DNA of 64,000 bases from Gynurincola endophyticus (GCF_003991195.1 NZ_RCWL01000003.1:479054-543053); one strand, 5' to 3'; positions 38,068-47,430 are shown, counted from the stretch's first letter. Program-made: numbers and translations. Notes: a model not told the origin generated them from the letters alone.

Positions 38068-38098
38068 TTTGTTCAATTTTTTATTTAATGTAGGTTTG
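38068..38098 (+). promoter_or_regulatory. Promoter of frr (TTTG-N19-TAGGTTTG)
   Basis: This is the best promoter in the window: TTTG at 38068-38071, exactly 19 bases, then TAGGTTTG at 38091-38098. The predicted start near 38104 leaves a short leader of about 16 bases before the frr ATG at 38120. Confidence 0.8.
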
Positions 38099-38119
38099 CA
38101 ACCTATAATCAACTGAATT

Positions 38120-38683
38120 ATGTCTGAAGAGTTAAATAATATTAAGTCGCATTTAGTGGCTTCGATGGACAAAGCAATCGACCATTTGCAGGCTGAACTG
38201 ACGAAAGTTCGTGCCGGAAAAGCCCATCCGAGCTTAATTGATGGAGTAATGGTAGATTATTACGGATCACCGACACCTATCAGCCAGGTAGCCAATGTTA
38301 GCATTTCAGATGCCCGTACATTGACCCTCCAACCTTGGGAAAAAAATATGTTGCAGCCAATCGAAAGAGCTATCATCGCTGCAAATATTGGTATTAACCC
38401 TCAAAACGACGGTATCCTTATTCGCTTATTCCTGCCTCCATTAACAGAGGAAAGAAGAAAAGAGCTGGTAAAGAAATCTCAGGGTGAAGGAGAACACGCA
38501 AAAATCGCTGTCAGAAATATCCGCAGAGATGCAATGGAACAAGTGAAAAAATTACAGAAAAACGGATTGAGCGAAGATGTTTGTAAAGACATGGAAAAGC
38601 AAATCCAGGAACAAACTGATAAGTATATTGCTTCCATAGATAAGTTCCTTGAACTGAAAGAAAAAGATATCATGACCGTATAA
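38120..38683 (+). CDS. frr: Ribosome recycling factor
   Basis: It splits the post-termination ribosome together with EF-G. The 187-residue length is standard. LQAELTKVRAGKAHPSLIDG near 23-42, ISDARTLTLQPWEK near 62-75 and RRKELVKKSQGEGEHAKIAVRNIRRDA (the region near 112-138) are the conserved blocks of domain I and II. It is expressed from a consensus promoter and closed by its own terminator. Confidence 0.96.
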   Translation: MSEELNNIKSHLVASMDKAIDHLQAELTKVRAGKAHPSLIDGVMVDYYGSPTPISQVANVSISDARTLTLQPWEKNMLQPIERAIIAANIGINPQNDGILIRLFLPPLTEERRKELVKKSQGEGEHAKIAVRNIRRDAMEQVKKLQKNGLSEDVCKDMEKQIQEQTDKYIASIDKFLELKEKDIMTV

Positions 38684-38704
38684 ACGGAAAGAATAGATTG
38701 AATT

Positions 38705-38740
38705 AAAAGTAGTGAATGCAACCATTCGCTACTTTTTTTT
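38705..38740 (+). terminator. Terminator of frr
   Basis: A 14-base stem with one G-U pair (38705-38718 with 38723-38736), a 4-base loop and a run of eight T. Confidence 0.88.
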
Positions 38741-38816
38741 AAAAAAAGGTTGGAACAGTTTTAGTAATAGCGAATAAACATTTATCTTAATTGTAAATAA
38801 GTAATAACTATTACGT

Positions 38817-39554
38817 ATGAAAGTAGCTTTACAATCTCTTAGTACAAAAGCCCCCTCTGATCTACAAAAGGAGGAAGTTAAAGAGGAAACAAAGTCTATT
38901 TTAAAAGAATTGTCAGAATTACAAAATCTGTTGTACGCATCTGACCAACATAGTATCTTAGTAATATTACAGGGTATTGATGCCAGTGGTAAAGATGGTG
39001 CCGTTAGAAATATATTCAGTTCTTTAAATCCTCAGGGTGTAAATGTTTATTCTTTTAAAGTTCCCAACGAAAAAGAATTGAGCCACGACTTTCTATGGCG
39101 CATTCATGCAGTAACACCACCCAAACGTATGATCGGTGTTTTTAACCGCTCTCATTATGAAGATGTATTATCTCCCCGTTTAAACGGAAACTGTAACGAT
39201 CAGCTCGCTCTTCAGCGAATGGAAGCCATTAATAATTTTGAAGCATTGCTAGCCAATCATAATAATACACATATTCTTAAATTTTATTTGCATATATCAG
39301 CAGAAGAACAAAAGAAAAGACTCGAAGAAAGAATGACTGATCCTACCAAACAATGGAAATATCAGGCAAATGACTGGAAAGTAGCCGAACAGTATCCTGC
39401 ATACCTAAAATTATATGAAGATATTTTTGAACATTGTAATGATATACCCTGGCATATCGTACCATCTGATCAGAACTGGTATAAAGAATACTTAATCGCA
39501 AGTACCCTGCACAAAACGTTGAAAAAGCTGGATATGAAATATCCGGCAATATAA
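38817..39554 (+). CDS. Polyphosphate kinase 2 family protein
   Basis: The 245-residue protein has the PPK2 core: Walker A-like GIDASGKDGAV near 55-65, the lid region with FKVPNEKELSHDFLWRIH near 80-97, and the Walker B-type FNRSHYEDVL near 109-118. PPK2 enzymes move phosphate between polyphosphate and nucleotides, mainly ADP/AMP or GDP. The short single-domain form resembles class III members, which can phosphorylate both AMP and ADP, but the subclass is uncertain. It stands alone between frr and mscL. Confidence 0.88.
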   Translation: MKVALQSLSTKAPSDLQKEEVKEETKSILKELSELQNLLYASDQHSILVILQGIDASGKDGAVRNIFSSLNPQGVNVYSFKVPNEKELSHDFLWRIHAVTPPKRMIGVFNRSHYEDVLSPRLNGNCNDQLALQRMEAINNFEALLANHNNTHILKFYLHISAEEQKKRLEERMTDPTKQWKYQANDWKVAEQYPAYLKLYEDIFEHCNDIPWHIVPSDQNWYKEYLIASTLHKTLKKLDMKYPAI

Positions 39555-39558
39555 AAAG

Positions 39559-39589
39559 TTGATTTCGTGGTGCAACATTAGTAATCTTG
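39559..39589 (+). promoter_or_regulatory. Likely mscL promoter (TTG-N20-TAATCTTG)
   Basis: TAATCTTG (39582-39589) differs from TAnnTTTG at one base; TTG lies at 39559-39561. The predicted start near 39595 leaves a leader of about 37 bases to the ATG at 39632. Confidence 0.4.
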
Positions 39590-39631
39590 CAATTGAAATC
39601 GATAATTAATCATTTATCAAAAATTCATCAA

Positions 39632-40057
39632 ATGGGATTCGTGAAAGAATTTAAAGAGTTTGCCGTAAAAGGAAACGTGATTGATTTAGCAGTCGGTGTA
39701 ATCATCGGCGGTGCCTTCGGAAAAATTGTTGACTCGGTAATTAAAGATCTGATCATGCCGCTGATCGCTGGTATTATCGGAAGTCCTGATTTCAGCAATT
39801 TATACCTCCCTTTAAGATCAGACATTCCTAAAAATTTACCATTGGCTGAAGCCCAGGCCTTAGGTCCGGTATTTGCCTACGGAAACTTTTTAACTGTTGC
39901 TATTAATTTCTTATTGATCGCACTGGCTGTATTCTTATTGGTGAAGTTTATCAACAAACTGAAAAGAAAAGAAGAAGCTGCTCCGGCTGCTCCTGCCGCT
40001 CCAACAGCTACCGAAACATTGCTGGCTGAAATCCGCGATGAACTAAAGAAAAAATAA
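39632..40057 (+). CDS. mscL: Large-conductance mechanosensitive channel
   Basis: From ATG 39632 the protein has 141 residues, typical for Msc[21 protein letters not shown] near 5-24 is the amphipathic N-terminal helix and start of TM1; [18 protein letters not shown] is the pore-lining helix. TM2 spans about 87-107, followed by the charged cluster [10 protein letters not shown] and a C-terminal helix. It forms a pentameric safety valve that opens on osmotic downshock. The frame reaches back to a TTG at 39587, but the family N-terminus starts at MGFVKEF. Confidence 0.95.
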   Translation: MGFVKEFKEFAVKGNVIDLAVGVIIGGAFGKIVDSVIKDLIMPLIAGIIGSPDFSNLYLPLRSDIPKNLPLAEAQALGPVFAYGNFLTVAINFLLIALAVFLLVKFINKLKRKEEAAPAAPAAPTATETLLAEIRDELKKK

Positions 40058-40084
40058 GACTCATTTATTTCAATAATACTCTAA

Positions 40085-40126
40085 AGCTGATCGTAGTTTA
40101 GCAATTGATTTTGCTAACGGTCAGCT
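40085..40126 (+). terminator. Hairpin after mscL
   Basis: Arms 40085-40094 and 40117-40126 pair over 10 bases (one G-U), with a second inner stem (40098-40103 with 40112-40117 region). ATTTTG follows. It probably ends the mscL transcript. Confidence 0.55.
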
Positions 40127-40153
40127 ATTTTGCTAATTAAACTTAAATAGAAG

Positions 40154-41194
40154 ATGATGAAGCGTATTGTATTTTTTTCGCTTTTGACTGTAGCCAGTGT
40201 GTTTACCTATGCACAAGACCCAATGAAAGATGTTCAAAAAACAAGTCAGAAAGAAGTAAAAGTAGATACTACTCAAGGTTGGAAAACAGGCGGGATGTTT
40301 AGTGTGAATATCGGCCAGGGGGGATCGAAAAACTGGGCTGCAGGTGCTGAGAAATTCTCTTTCTCTACTGCCGCTTATTTAAGCGTTTTTGCTAATTATG
40401 TACAAGGCAGATTTTCATGGAATAATTCACTTGACCTCGGATACGCCATGGTGAATACCACTTCTCAAGGCGTTCGTAAAACCGATGATAAAATTGACTT
40501 CTTTTCGAAAGCCGGTCATGCTCTTTCTGAAAAAATCAGTTTGTCAGGCGTTGTAAACTTCCGCTCTCAGTTTACTCCCGGTTATGACTATAACTACAGA
40601 GGTGCTGGCGTTCGTCGCCAAACTTCAGGGTTTCTCGCTCCGGCTTATTTAACCATCGCACCGGGTATCGACTGGCACCCTACCAGCTACTTCAGTGTAT
40701 TCATTTCACCTGTTTCAAGCAGAACAGTGATCGTAGCCAGAGATACCAAAGCTTATCATTATCCCGGTGGTGTTATTCCTCCTGAAGACGGTGGTGGCTT
40801 TGAAACTCCTTTAGCAGTTAATTATGGAGTTAACCCGGCCAGAAAGGTTCGTCCTGAATTCGGTGGATTTGCCTCTATCAACTTCAATAAGGAAATTCTT
40901 AAAAATGTTCAGTTTAAATCACGTATTGACTTGTATAGCAATTATTTATCAACCGAACGTTATACTGTAACAGCTCCCGACCAGATCACCATCACAAAAG
41001 TGGATGCAAAACCTAAAAATATAGATGTTTTCTGGACGAACGGCCTCGTAATGAAAGTAAACAAGTACCTGAACGTTACCTATAACCTGGATATCATTTA
41101 TGATGATGATGTTCGCCAGTTCGGACCTAACGGAAACGCTGCAGGAACTCAGATCAGAACCCTTTTAGGTGTAGGTTTTGCCGCTACATTCTAA
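40154..41194 (+). CDS. DUF3078 family outer-membrane-type protein
   Basis: The 346-residue protein has a signal peptide (ending FTYAQ near residue 21) and then alternating beta-strand sequence with aromatic girdle residues, ending in a VGFAATF that fits an outer-membrane barrel end. GWKTGGMFSVNIGQGGSKNW near 42-61 is the recognisable start of the DUF3078 domain, found almost only in Bacteroidota. No function is established. A second ATG three bases downstream could also be the start. It is monocistronic with a strong terminator. Confidence 0.75.
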   Translation: MMKRIVFFSLLTVASVFTYAQDPMKDVQKTSQKEVKVDTTQGWKTGGMFSVNIGQGGSKNWAAGAEKFSFSTAAYLSVFANYVQGRFSWNNSLDLGYAMVNTTSQGVRKTDDKIDFFSKAGHALSEKISLSGVVNFRSQFTPGYDYNYRGAGVRRQTSGFLAPAYLTIAPGIDWHPTSYFSVFISPVSSRTVIVARDTKAYHYPGGVIPPEDGGGFETPLAVNYGVNPARKVRPEFGGFASINFNKEILKNVQFKSRIDLYSNYLSTERYTVTAPDQITITKVDAKPKNIDVFWTNGLVMKVNKYLNVTYNLDIIYDDDVRQFGPNGNAAGTQIRTLLGVGFAATF

Positions 41195-41229
41195 ATCACT
41201 ATATTGCTTACTGTTCAAAGAGTAAGTCT

Positions 41230-41261
41230 ACACCGGATAGACCAACTATCCGGTGTTTTTT
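41230..41261 (+). terminator. Terminator of the DUF3078 gene
   Basis: An 11-base perfect stem (41230-41240 with 41246-41256), a 5-base loop and a T-run. Confidence 0.9.
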
Positions 41262-41301
41262 ATCGTAAAGGACTGATTTCTAATTCTTAAATAGGAGTGC
41301 T

Positions 41302-42123
41302 GTGAGTCAACAAACATATCAGATTAAGTTACCGCAATTTGAAGGGCCGTTCGATCTTTTATTGTTTTTCATTGAAAGAGATGAATTAGATATTTATAAT
41401 ATACCTATTACGGGCATTATCAATGATTTTCTGGCTTATATTAAAGATCAGGAAAAGTTAAATATTGAGCTTTCCAGCGAATTTATACTTTTCATTTCTA
41501 CCCTGATGCGTATTAAAGCAAAAATGCTTTTACCCAGAAAAGAACTCGACGCCCAGGGAAATGAAATTGACCCCCGCCAGGAACTGGTTGATAAAATTCT
41601 TGAATACAAACGCTATAAAGAAGCTGCAGCAAGAATGTCAGATATGGAAGCTATCAGAATGTTGATGGTAAAGCGTGGGAATATTCGTAAAGAAATGAAT
41701 TCTATTGGGGAAGAATCAGGGGAAGGCACTGAAATTCAAACGATTACACTTTATAAGTTGATGAAAACTTTTGAACGTGTAATGAAAAAAATGGAGCAGC
41801 GTAATAATAAACCTATCCATACCGTAGTTAAATACAACTACACCATGGAGGGTAGCCGCTCACATATGCTGGAAACAGTTCGTGAACGCAAAGTGATGAA
41901 TTTTGAAAGGATTTTTGAAGAATGTGAAGACCGGATTCATGCCATTTTTCTCTTTCTTTCTATGCTCGAACTGGTACAACAAAAGTATATGATGATTGCG
42001 GTAGGGGAAGGGCGTAATAATTTTGTGGTGGAGTTTAACGAAAACAGAGAAGAGGAAATTGATTTAAGTGCTTCTTTCGGAGAAAATGAAGAACGTACAG
42101 AAGGACCCGAATCAGCTCTATAA
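41302..42123 (+). CDS. scpA: Segregation and condensation protein A
   Basis: ScpA is the kleisin that bridges SMC heads with ScpB and compacts the chromosome. The 273-residue protein begins YQIKLPQFEGPFDLLLFFIE (residues 5-24), the kleisin N-terminal helix region, and ends with the winged-helix part (ERIFEECEDRIHAIFLFLSMLELVQQ near 203-228). Start is GTG at 41302, preceded by AGGAG (41293-41297), one of the few good Shine-Dalgarno sequences here. ScpB is not adjacent. Confidence 0.93.
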   Translation: MSQQTYQIKLPQFEGPFDLLLFFIERDELDIYNIPITGIINDFLAYIKDQEKLNIELSSEFILFISTLMRIKAKMLLPRKELDAQGNEIDPRQELVDKILEYKRYKEAAARMSDMEAIRMLMVKRGNIRKEMNSIGEESGEGTEIQTITLYKLMKTFERVMKKMEQRNNKPIHTVVKYNYTMEGSRSHMLETVRERKVMNFERIFEECEDRIHAIFLFLSMLELVQQKYMMIAVGEGRNNFVVEFNENREEEIDLSASFGENEERTEGPESAL

Positions 42124-42141
42124 TACAATCTTGTAATAAAT

Positions 42142-42172
42142 AAAAAAGCAGGCTTTTTGCCTGCTTTTTTGC
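42142..42172. terminator. Bidirectional terminator between scpA and dxs
   Basis: A 12-base perfect stem (42142-42153 with 42159-42170) with A-run on one side and T-run on the other. It lies between convergent scpA (+) and dxs (-). Confidence 0.9.
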
Positions 42173-42211
42173 TTTGTTTACTGCTATTATTTTTGTATAT
42201 TATCATACGCT

Positions 42212-44134
42212 CTAATAAGAGTGTACGGTTGTATTTTGTTGAACGAGCGATTTTACAGCCAGCTCAATGCCTTCCGCGTCGTAACCGCATTCGGCATGTA
42301 ATTGCTTTAATGTTCCGTGTTCTACCAGGCGGTCAGGAATGCCTAATATTTTCACTGTAGCATGATACTGATGTGCCGCCATGAACTCCAGAACAGCTGA
42401 TCCGAATCCTCCTACCACTGTACCGTCTTCAACCGTAACAATCTTCTTGAATTTAGCGAATACTTCATGTAATAATGCTTCATCCAGCGGTTTTGCGAAA
42501 CGCATATCATAATGGGCAGGAGTAATTCCTTCAGTTTTCAGATTACGAATTGCCTGGGCAGCGAAGTTGCCCGGATGGCCTAAAGTGAGAATAGCCACCT
42601 CTTCACCATCTTTAAGTTTTCTTCCTTTACCGATAGGAATTTCAGTCATAGGCGTTTTCCACTCAGGCATTACACCTTCTCCGCGCGGATAACGAATCAC
42701 CATTGGAAGGTTCATTGTTTCGAGCTGACTGGTGTACATCAGATTTCGAAGTTCCTGCTCATTCATCGGCGATGAAATAATCATATTCGGAATGCCGCGG
42801 AAATATGCGATATCATAAGCTCCGTGGTGGGTAGGTCCGTCTTCCCCTACTAATCCGGCCCGGTCTAAACACATAACAACAGGCAATTTCTGAATAGCAA
42901 CGTCATGTACCACCTGATCAAAAGCTCTTTGCATGAATGAAGAGTAAATGTTACAGAATACTCTCATGCCCTGAGTAGCCATTCCGGCACTTAATGTCAC
43001 AGCATGTTGTTCGCAAATACCTACATCAAAAGCTCTGTTGGGCATTTGCTCCATCATAAACTTCAGAGAAGAGCCTGAAGGCATTGCCGGAGTAATACCT
43101 AAAATTTTATCATTTTTTTCAGCCAGTTCAATAATAGTATGACCGAAAACGTCTTGATATTTAGGAGGTTGTGGTTTTTCGTAAGCCTTTTTATAAATTT
43201 CGCCGGTAATTTTATCAAACAAACCCGGCGCATGCCATTTGGTTTGATCTTTTTCTGCCAGGCTATAACCCTTACCTTTTACGGTAACAATATGTAATAA
43301 TTTAGGACCGGGAATGTTCTTCAGGTCCTGTAAAGTGTCAGTTAATTTGGTGATATTATGGCCGTCGATAGGACCAAAATATCTCAGGTTCAGTGCTTCG
43401 AAAAGGTTTGAACTTTTATTAAGAAATCCTTTTATGGACTGGTCAATTTTACTGGCAATTTCTCTGGTAAAAGTTGCCGCAGGCAATTTCCCTAAAGCAT
43501 TCCATACATCGTCTTTCATCTTGTTGTAAGTATGAGAAGTAGTGATGTCGGTAAGATATTCTTTCAGAGCTCCTACATTCGGATCGATACTCATGCAGTT
43601 ATCGTTCAAAATAATCAGCACATCTGAGTCGGCAACACCGGCATGGTTCATGCCTTCGAATGCCAGACCTGCTGTAAGCGCACCGTCACCGATGATCGCA
43701 ACAGATTTTCTGTCTTCACCTTTATACTTGGCAGCCATTGCCATTCCTAAAGCAGCAGAAATAGAAGTAGAGGAGTGCCCTACGCCGAAAGTATCGTATT
43801 CACTTTCAGACCTTTTGGGGAACCCGCTCAGTCCGTTATATTTTCTATTGGTGTGAAATTCATCTCTTCGTCCGGTTAATATCTTATGGCCATAAGCCTG
43901 ATGGCCAACATCCCATACGAGTTGGTCAACAGGGGTATTGTATACATAGTGTAAAGCCACCGAGAGCTCTATCACTCCCAGGCTGGAGGCAAAATGGCCA
44001 CCGTGTAAACTCACTACGTCAATGATATACTGACGTAATTCGTCACAAACCTGGTGTAACTGGTCTTTATCTAAACGTCTTAAATCGTCTGGCGAATTAA
44101 TCGTACTTAATAACGGCCCTGGGGCAATGGTCAT
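42212..44134 (-). CDS. dxs: 1-deoxy-D-xylulose-5-phosphate synthase
   Basis: DXS condenses pyruvate and glyceraldehyde 3-phosphate in the first step of the MEP isoprenoid pathway, with thiamine diphosphate. From ATG 44134 it has 640 residues. GHQAYGHKILTGRRDEFHT near 73-91, GDGALTAGLAFEGMNHAG near 149-166, CEQHAVTLSAGMA near 379-391 and the EDGPTHHGAYDI segment near 429-440 are conserved. The frame stays open to 44242, but that part covers the promoter region. Products feed quinones, undecaprenyl phosphate and perhaps the GGGPS substrate seen at 57 kb. Confidence 0.96.
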   Translation of the reverse strand: MTIAPGPLLSTINSPDDLRRLDKDQLHQVCDELRQYIIDVVSLHGGHFASSLGVIELSVALHYVYNTPVDQLVWDVGHQAYGHKILTGRRDEFHTNRKYNGLSGFPKRSESEYDTFGVGHSSTSISAALGMAMAAKYKGEDRKSVAIIGDGALTAGLAFEGMNHAGVADSDVLIILNDNCMSIDPNVGALKEYLTDITTSHTYNKMKDDVWNALGKLPAATFTREIASKIDQSIKGFLNKSSNLFEALNLRYFGPIDGHNITKLTDTLQDLKNIPGPKLLHIVTVKGKGYSLAEKDQTKWHAPGLFDKITGEIYKKAYEKPQPPKYQDVFGHTIIELAEKNDKILGITPAMPSGSSLKFMMEQMPNRAFDVGICEQHAVTLSAGMATQGMRVFCNIYSSFMQRAFDQVVHDVAIQKLPVVMCLDRAGLVGEDGPTHHGAYDIAYFRGIPNMIISSPMNEQELRNLMYTSQLETMNLPMVIRYPRGEGVMPEWKTPMTEIPIGKGRKLKDGEEVAILTLGHPGNFAAQAIRNLKTEGITPAHYDMRFAKPLDEALLHEVFAKFKKIVTVEDGTVVGGFGSAVLEFMAAHQYHATVKILGIPDRLVEHGTLKQLHAECGYDAEGIELAVKSLVQQNTTVHSY

Positions 44135-44154
44135 TCTGTTTGATTTTAGTACTA

Positions 44155-44162
44155 CAAAATTA
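44155..44162 (-). promoter_or_regulatory. Bacteroidota -7 element (TAATTTTG) before dxs
   Basis: On the - strand the octamer matches TAnnTTTG and predicts a start near 44149, 15 bases before the ATG at 44134. It supports the shorter dxs start. No clear -33 element. Confidence 0.45.
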
Positions 44163-44281
44163 AAGGATTTCAGTGGCTTTGACACATATTTACGAAATTC
44201 ATGCCTGTACCCCAAAAATAACCGTAAAACGGAAAAAAACACCCTTGATGTAAAACATTCGACAGCTAGATAGGTTTAGCT

Positions 44282-44289
44282 TATTTTTG
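44282..44289 (+). promoter_or_regulatory. Bacteroidota -7 element (TATTTTTG) right before the histidine kinase gene
   Basis: The octamer fits TAnnTTTG and lies only 4 bases before the ATG at 44294. The predicted start falls on the start codon, suggesting a leaderless transcript. No good -33 partner is visible. Confidence 0.4.
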
Positions 44290-44293
44290 ATTT

Positions 44294-45352
44294 ATGAACA
44301 CTTGGAAAAATAGCCTGTCGGGATATTGGTTTTGCCAGATACTTGGCTGGAGCATGTTTGTGTTAATTTACATCTTTTTTTACGTGACATTGTCGGATAC
44401 AGATAATTTACAACTTCTGTTGAAGATTTTAATGATTGAGGCTTTAACGGGTTTGTTTGTAACCCATTTGCTGAGAATATTTATCAAGCAATATAAAGTT
44501 GTTGACCGGCCGGTAAACGAACAGTTAATTTTTATTTTATTATCGTCGATCGTATTTTCTATATTATACGCCATTTGTGGTGCAACGATTGAACATTATT
44601 TAATTGTGGAATTAGAGGCTCAACCCGGTTATAGTTTATCAATTAAGATTTTTAAGATTTTATTTAGTTGTTTTACTTTAATATTAATCTGGGTACTGTT
44701 ATACTTCGGTTTTCATTATATCCGCCGTACACGACAAGAACAATTAGACCGTATTCGTTTAGAAACGGTTGTAAAGGAATTAGAATTAAAGACAATTAAA
44801 TCGCATATTAATCCGCATTTTATTTTTAATGCATTGAACTCGATCAGGGCGTTGATTGATGAAGACCCCAGCAGAGCAAGAACCGCTATTACCGAACTAA
44901 GTACTATTCTGAGAAGTAGTATGCAGGCAGAAAAATTAGAGCTGGTACCGTTGGAGAATGAACTTAAAATAGTAAAAGATTATTTGAATCTTGAATATAT
45001 GAGATTTGAAGACCGGTTGAAAATAGCGTATGACATTGATGAACGTACGTTAATGGTTCCGACGCCTCCGATGATGTTACAAACCCTGGTAGAAAATGCT
45101 ATTAAACATGGTATCAGTAAACAGATTGGCGGAGGAATTGTAAAAGTAACCACTTATTATGGAGAAGATTATTATACGATATCAATAGTGAATTCGGGTG
45201 AATTCAAAACCGATCAGAATGAAGATGGTTTTGGATTGGCTTCCACCCGTAACAGGCTATATTATTTATTCGGAGAGAAAGCAAGTTTTCAGATTTATCA
45301 ATTAGATGATCAACTGGTAGAAGCCAAAGTTTACATCCCTTTAAACAAATAA
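44294..45352 (+). CDS. LytS/YehU-type sensor histidine kinase
   Basis: The 352-residue protein has four predicted membrane helices in residues 1-145 with almost no extracellular domain, then a short coiled coil and the His_kinase domain of the LytS group. IKSHINPHFIFNALNSIRAL near 172-191 carries the phospho-accepting histidine. The ATPase part has PPMMLQTLVENAIKHGIS near 256-273 (N box) and DGFGLASTRNRLYYLFG near 313-329 (G box). It should phosphorylate the LytTR regulator encoded 6 bases downstream. The signal is unknown. Confidence 0.9.
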   Translation: MNTWKNSLSGYWFCQILGWSMFVLIYIFFYVTLSDTDNLQLLLKILMIEALTGLFVTHLLRIFIKQYKVVDRPVNEQLIFILLSSIVFSILYAICGATIEHYLIVELEAQPGYSLSIKIFKILFSCFTLILIWVLLYFGFHYIRRTRQEQLDRIRLETVVKELELKTIKSHINPHFIFNALNSIRALIDEDPSRARTAITELSTILRSSMQAEKLELVPLENELKIVKDYLNLEYMRFEDRLKIAYDIDERTLMVPTPPMMLQTLVENAIKHGISKQIGGGIVKVTTYYGEDYYTISIVNSGEFKTDQNEDGFGLASTRNRLYYLFGEKASFQIYQLDDQLVEAKVYIPLNK

Positions 45353-45358
45353 TCAATT

Positions 45359-46081
45359 ATGATTAGAGCTGTTATTGTAGACGATGAACGTCTTGCGAGA
45401 AACGAACTTAGAAAACTCCTTACAGATCACCCGCATATTGAGGTTATAGGGGAGGCTGCAAATGCTGATGAGGCTATTGAAGTAATAGAAAAATTAAGTC
45501 CAGACCTGATATTTCTGGATATTCAGATGCCGGGGAAAACCGGGTTTGATTTGTTGACAGAAATGCAGAAAACGCCGGAAGTGATTTTTACAACGGCTTA
45601 TGATGAATTTGCATTAAAAGCTTTTGAAGTGAATGCGCTCGATTATTTATTAAAACCAATCGATCCGAAAAGATTACTGGATGCGATTCAGAAGCTGCAG
45701 TTCGTAGAAGACAAATCCGAACATATTTTATTAAACCGTTCTATTTTATCAGAAAATGATCAGGTTTTTGTGAAAGACGGTGAGAAATGCTGGTTTGTAC
45801 GATTAAGTGATATCCGTCTTTTTGAAAGTGTTGGTAACTATGCCAAGATTTATTTTAACGTACAAAAACCGTTAATATTAAAATCATTGAATGCCCTGGA
45901 AGAAAGACTGGATGAAAAGGTTTTTTTTAGGGCAAATCGAAAACATATTATTAACTTACGGTTGATAGAAAAAATAGAACCTTATTTTAATGGTGGGTTG
46001 CTGGTAGAGTTGAAAGGAGGCGAAAAAATTGAAATAAGTAGAAGACAAACTGTGAAGTTTAAAGAAATGATGAGTTTTTAA
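45359..46081 (+). CDS. LytTR-family response regulator
   Basis: The 240-residue protein has a receiver domain (residues 1-120: acidic pair DDE at 8-10, phospho-acceptor Asp54 in LIFLDIQMPG, TTAYDEFALKAF near 80-91 and the KP pair near 98-99) and a C-terminal LytTR DNA-binding domain (about 135-238, with RLSDIRLFESVGNYAKIYF and FFRANRKHIINLRLIEKI). It is the cognate regulator of the kinase just upstream. LytTR regulators bind direct repeats upstream of target genes; no such repeats were identified here. Confidence 0.92.
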   Translation: MIRAVIVDDERLARNELRKLLTDHPHIEVIGEAANADEAIEVIEKLSPDLIFLDIQMPGKTGFDLLTEMQKTPEVIFTTAYDEFALKAFEVNALDYLLKPIDPKRLLDAIQKLQFVEDKSEHILLNRSILSENDQVFVKDGEKCWFVRLSDIRLFESVGNYAKIYFNVQKPLILKSLNALEERLDEKVFFRANRKHIINLRLIEKIEPYFNGGLLVELKGGEKIEISRRQTVKFKEMMSF

Positions 46082-46101
46082 AAAAATTAACCATTACAAT
46101 A

Positions 46102-47376
46102 ATGAGAAACGTTGTACTCAGTTTTTGCTTATTGGCAGTGTCATCTGCAGCACTTGCACAAGCTCCGAAAGTAAATATTAATCGCGCAGAAGTAGAAAGA
46201 ATAGAGAAAGTGTTAGCCAGCGATGATATGCAAGGTAGAAGAACCTTTACTCCTGGTATTGATAAAGCAGCTGAATTTATTGCTGCTGAGTTTAAAAAGT
46301 CAGGTATTAAACCTGCAGGCAATGAAGAATACTTTCAAACATTTTACATGTACAAAACAGGTAATCTGAGTGGAAGTGTGAAAGTGAACGGTACGGAAAT
46401 CCCGGCGGCTAAAATAGTAGCAATTTCTACTAAAAAAGAATTATCAGTAGATGGTTCATACGATAAAATTCATATCGGTGCGCAGGATACTTTTTTTACA
46501 AAATATCAACGCGCGGCTCAGGCTACTAAAAATACAATCGTAACGGTAGATCCGGCGCATGAGCGCATGTTCAACAGCTTACGCAGAAGAAATTCTTTCA
46601 CTGAGTTAGCCAATAATCTTGTGTTTGTTTTAAATGTAGATGCTGCTAATGAAGTGAGCGGTACGTTAAAACAAGAGGTAGAACAACAAAGATTGAGAAA
46701 TGTGGTTGGAATGATTCCGGGTAAATCTAAAAAAGATGAAATCGTTATTTTCTCTGCACACTATGATCATCTTGGAATCGGAAAACCTAATGAAGCAGGA
46801 GACTCTATCTACAATGGTGCGAACGACGATGCAGCAGGTACTACAGCTGTAATGATGTTAGCTTATCATTATGCAAAACAAAAGGATAATGAAAGAACCA
46901 TTGTATTCGCTGCGTTTACCGCAGAAGAAGTAGGTGGGTACGGATCTCAATATTTTTCTAAGCAATATGATCCGGCCAAAATCGTTGCAATGTTTAATAT
47001 TGAAATGATCGGAACAGAAAGCAATTGGGGTAAAAACAGTGCCTATATCACAGGATATGAAAAATCAAACATGGGCGAAATATTGAAAAAGAACCTGGTA
47101 GGTACCGGTTTCACATTCCATCCGGACCCTTACCCTCAGATGAATTTATTCTATCGCTCTGATAATGCCACACTTGCAAGATTAGGCGTTCCGGCACATA
47201 CTATTTCTACCTCAAAAATGGACCAGGAAAAGTATTACCATACACAAGAAGATGAGTTTGAGACGCTTGATATTGCAAATATGACTGAAATTATTAAATC
47301 TATCGCCATTAGTGCAACTTCTATTATTAAAGGTACTGATACACCTTCAAGAGTAGACACTACCCAGCTAAGATAA
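46102..47376 (+). CDS. Secreted M28-family metallopeptidase
   Basis: The 424-residue protein has a signal peptide (ending ALAQ near residue 20) and an M28 zinc peptidase domain. Di-zinc ligands are visible in FSAHYDHLGIG near 216-226 (His, Asp), NGANDDAAGTTA near 236-247, FTAEEVGGYGS near 275-285 (catalytic Glu) and NIEMIG near 302-307. The closing histidine is in YYHTQEDEF near 378-386. Members are aminopeptidases or carboxypeptidases acting outside the cytoplasm. It follows the regulator gene by 20 bases and could be in the same transcript. Confidence 0.88.
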   Translation: MRNVVLSFCLLAVSSAALAQAPKVNINRAEVERIEKVLASDDMQGRRTFTPGIDKAAEFIAAEFKKSGIKPAGNEEYFQTFYMYKTGNLSGSVKVNGTEIPAAKIVAISTKKELSVDGSYDKIHIGAQDTFFTKYQRAAQATKNTIVTVDPAHERMFNSLRRRNSFTELANNLVFVLNVDAANEVSGTLKQEVEQQRLRNVVGMIPGKSKKDEIVIFSAHYDHLGIGKPNEAGDSIYNGANDDAAGTTAVMMLAYHYAKQKDNERTIVFAAFTAEEVGGYGSQYFSKQYDPAKIVAMFNIEMIGTESNWGKNSAYITGYEKSNMGEILKKNLVGTGFTFHPDPYPQMNLFYRSDNATLARLGVPAHTISTSKMDQEKYYHTQEDEFETLDIANMTEIIKSIAISATSIIKGTDTPSRVDTTQLR

Positions 47377-47398
47377 AAATCAGGTAATTATCTATAGT

Positions 47399-47430
47399 AA
47401 ATCCCTCTAATTTATTTGGAGGGATTTTTT
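47399..47430 (+). terminator. Terminator of the M28 peptidase gene
   Basis: A 9-base stem (47399-47407 with 47419-47427) followed by a T-run, 22 bases after the stop. Confidence 0.85.

Noticed and set aside
42212..42360. Short + strand frame over the 3' end of dxs
   Set aside because: It is antisense to the conserved C-terminal domain of dxs and has no similarity or ribosome site.
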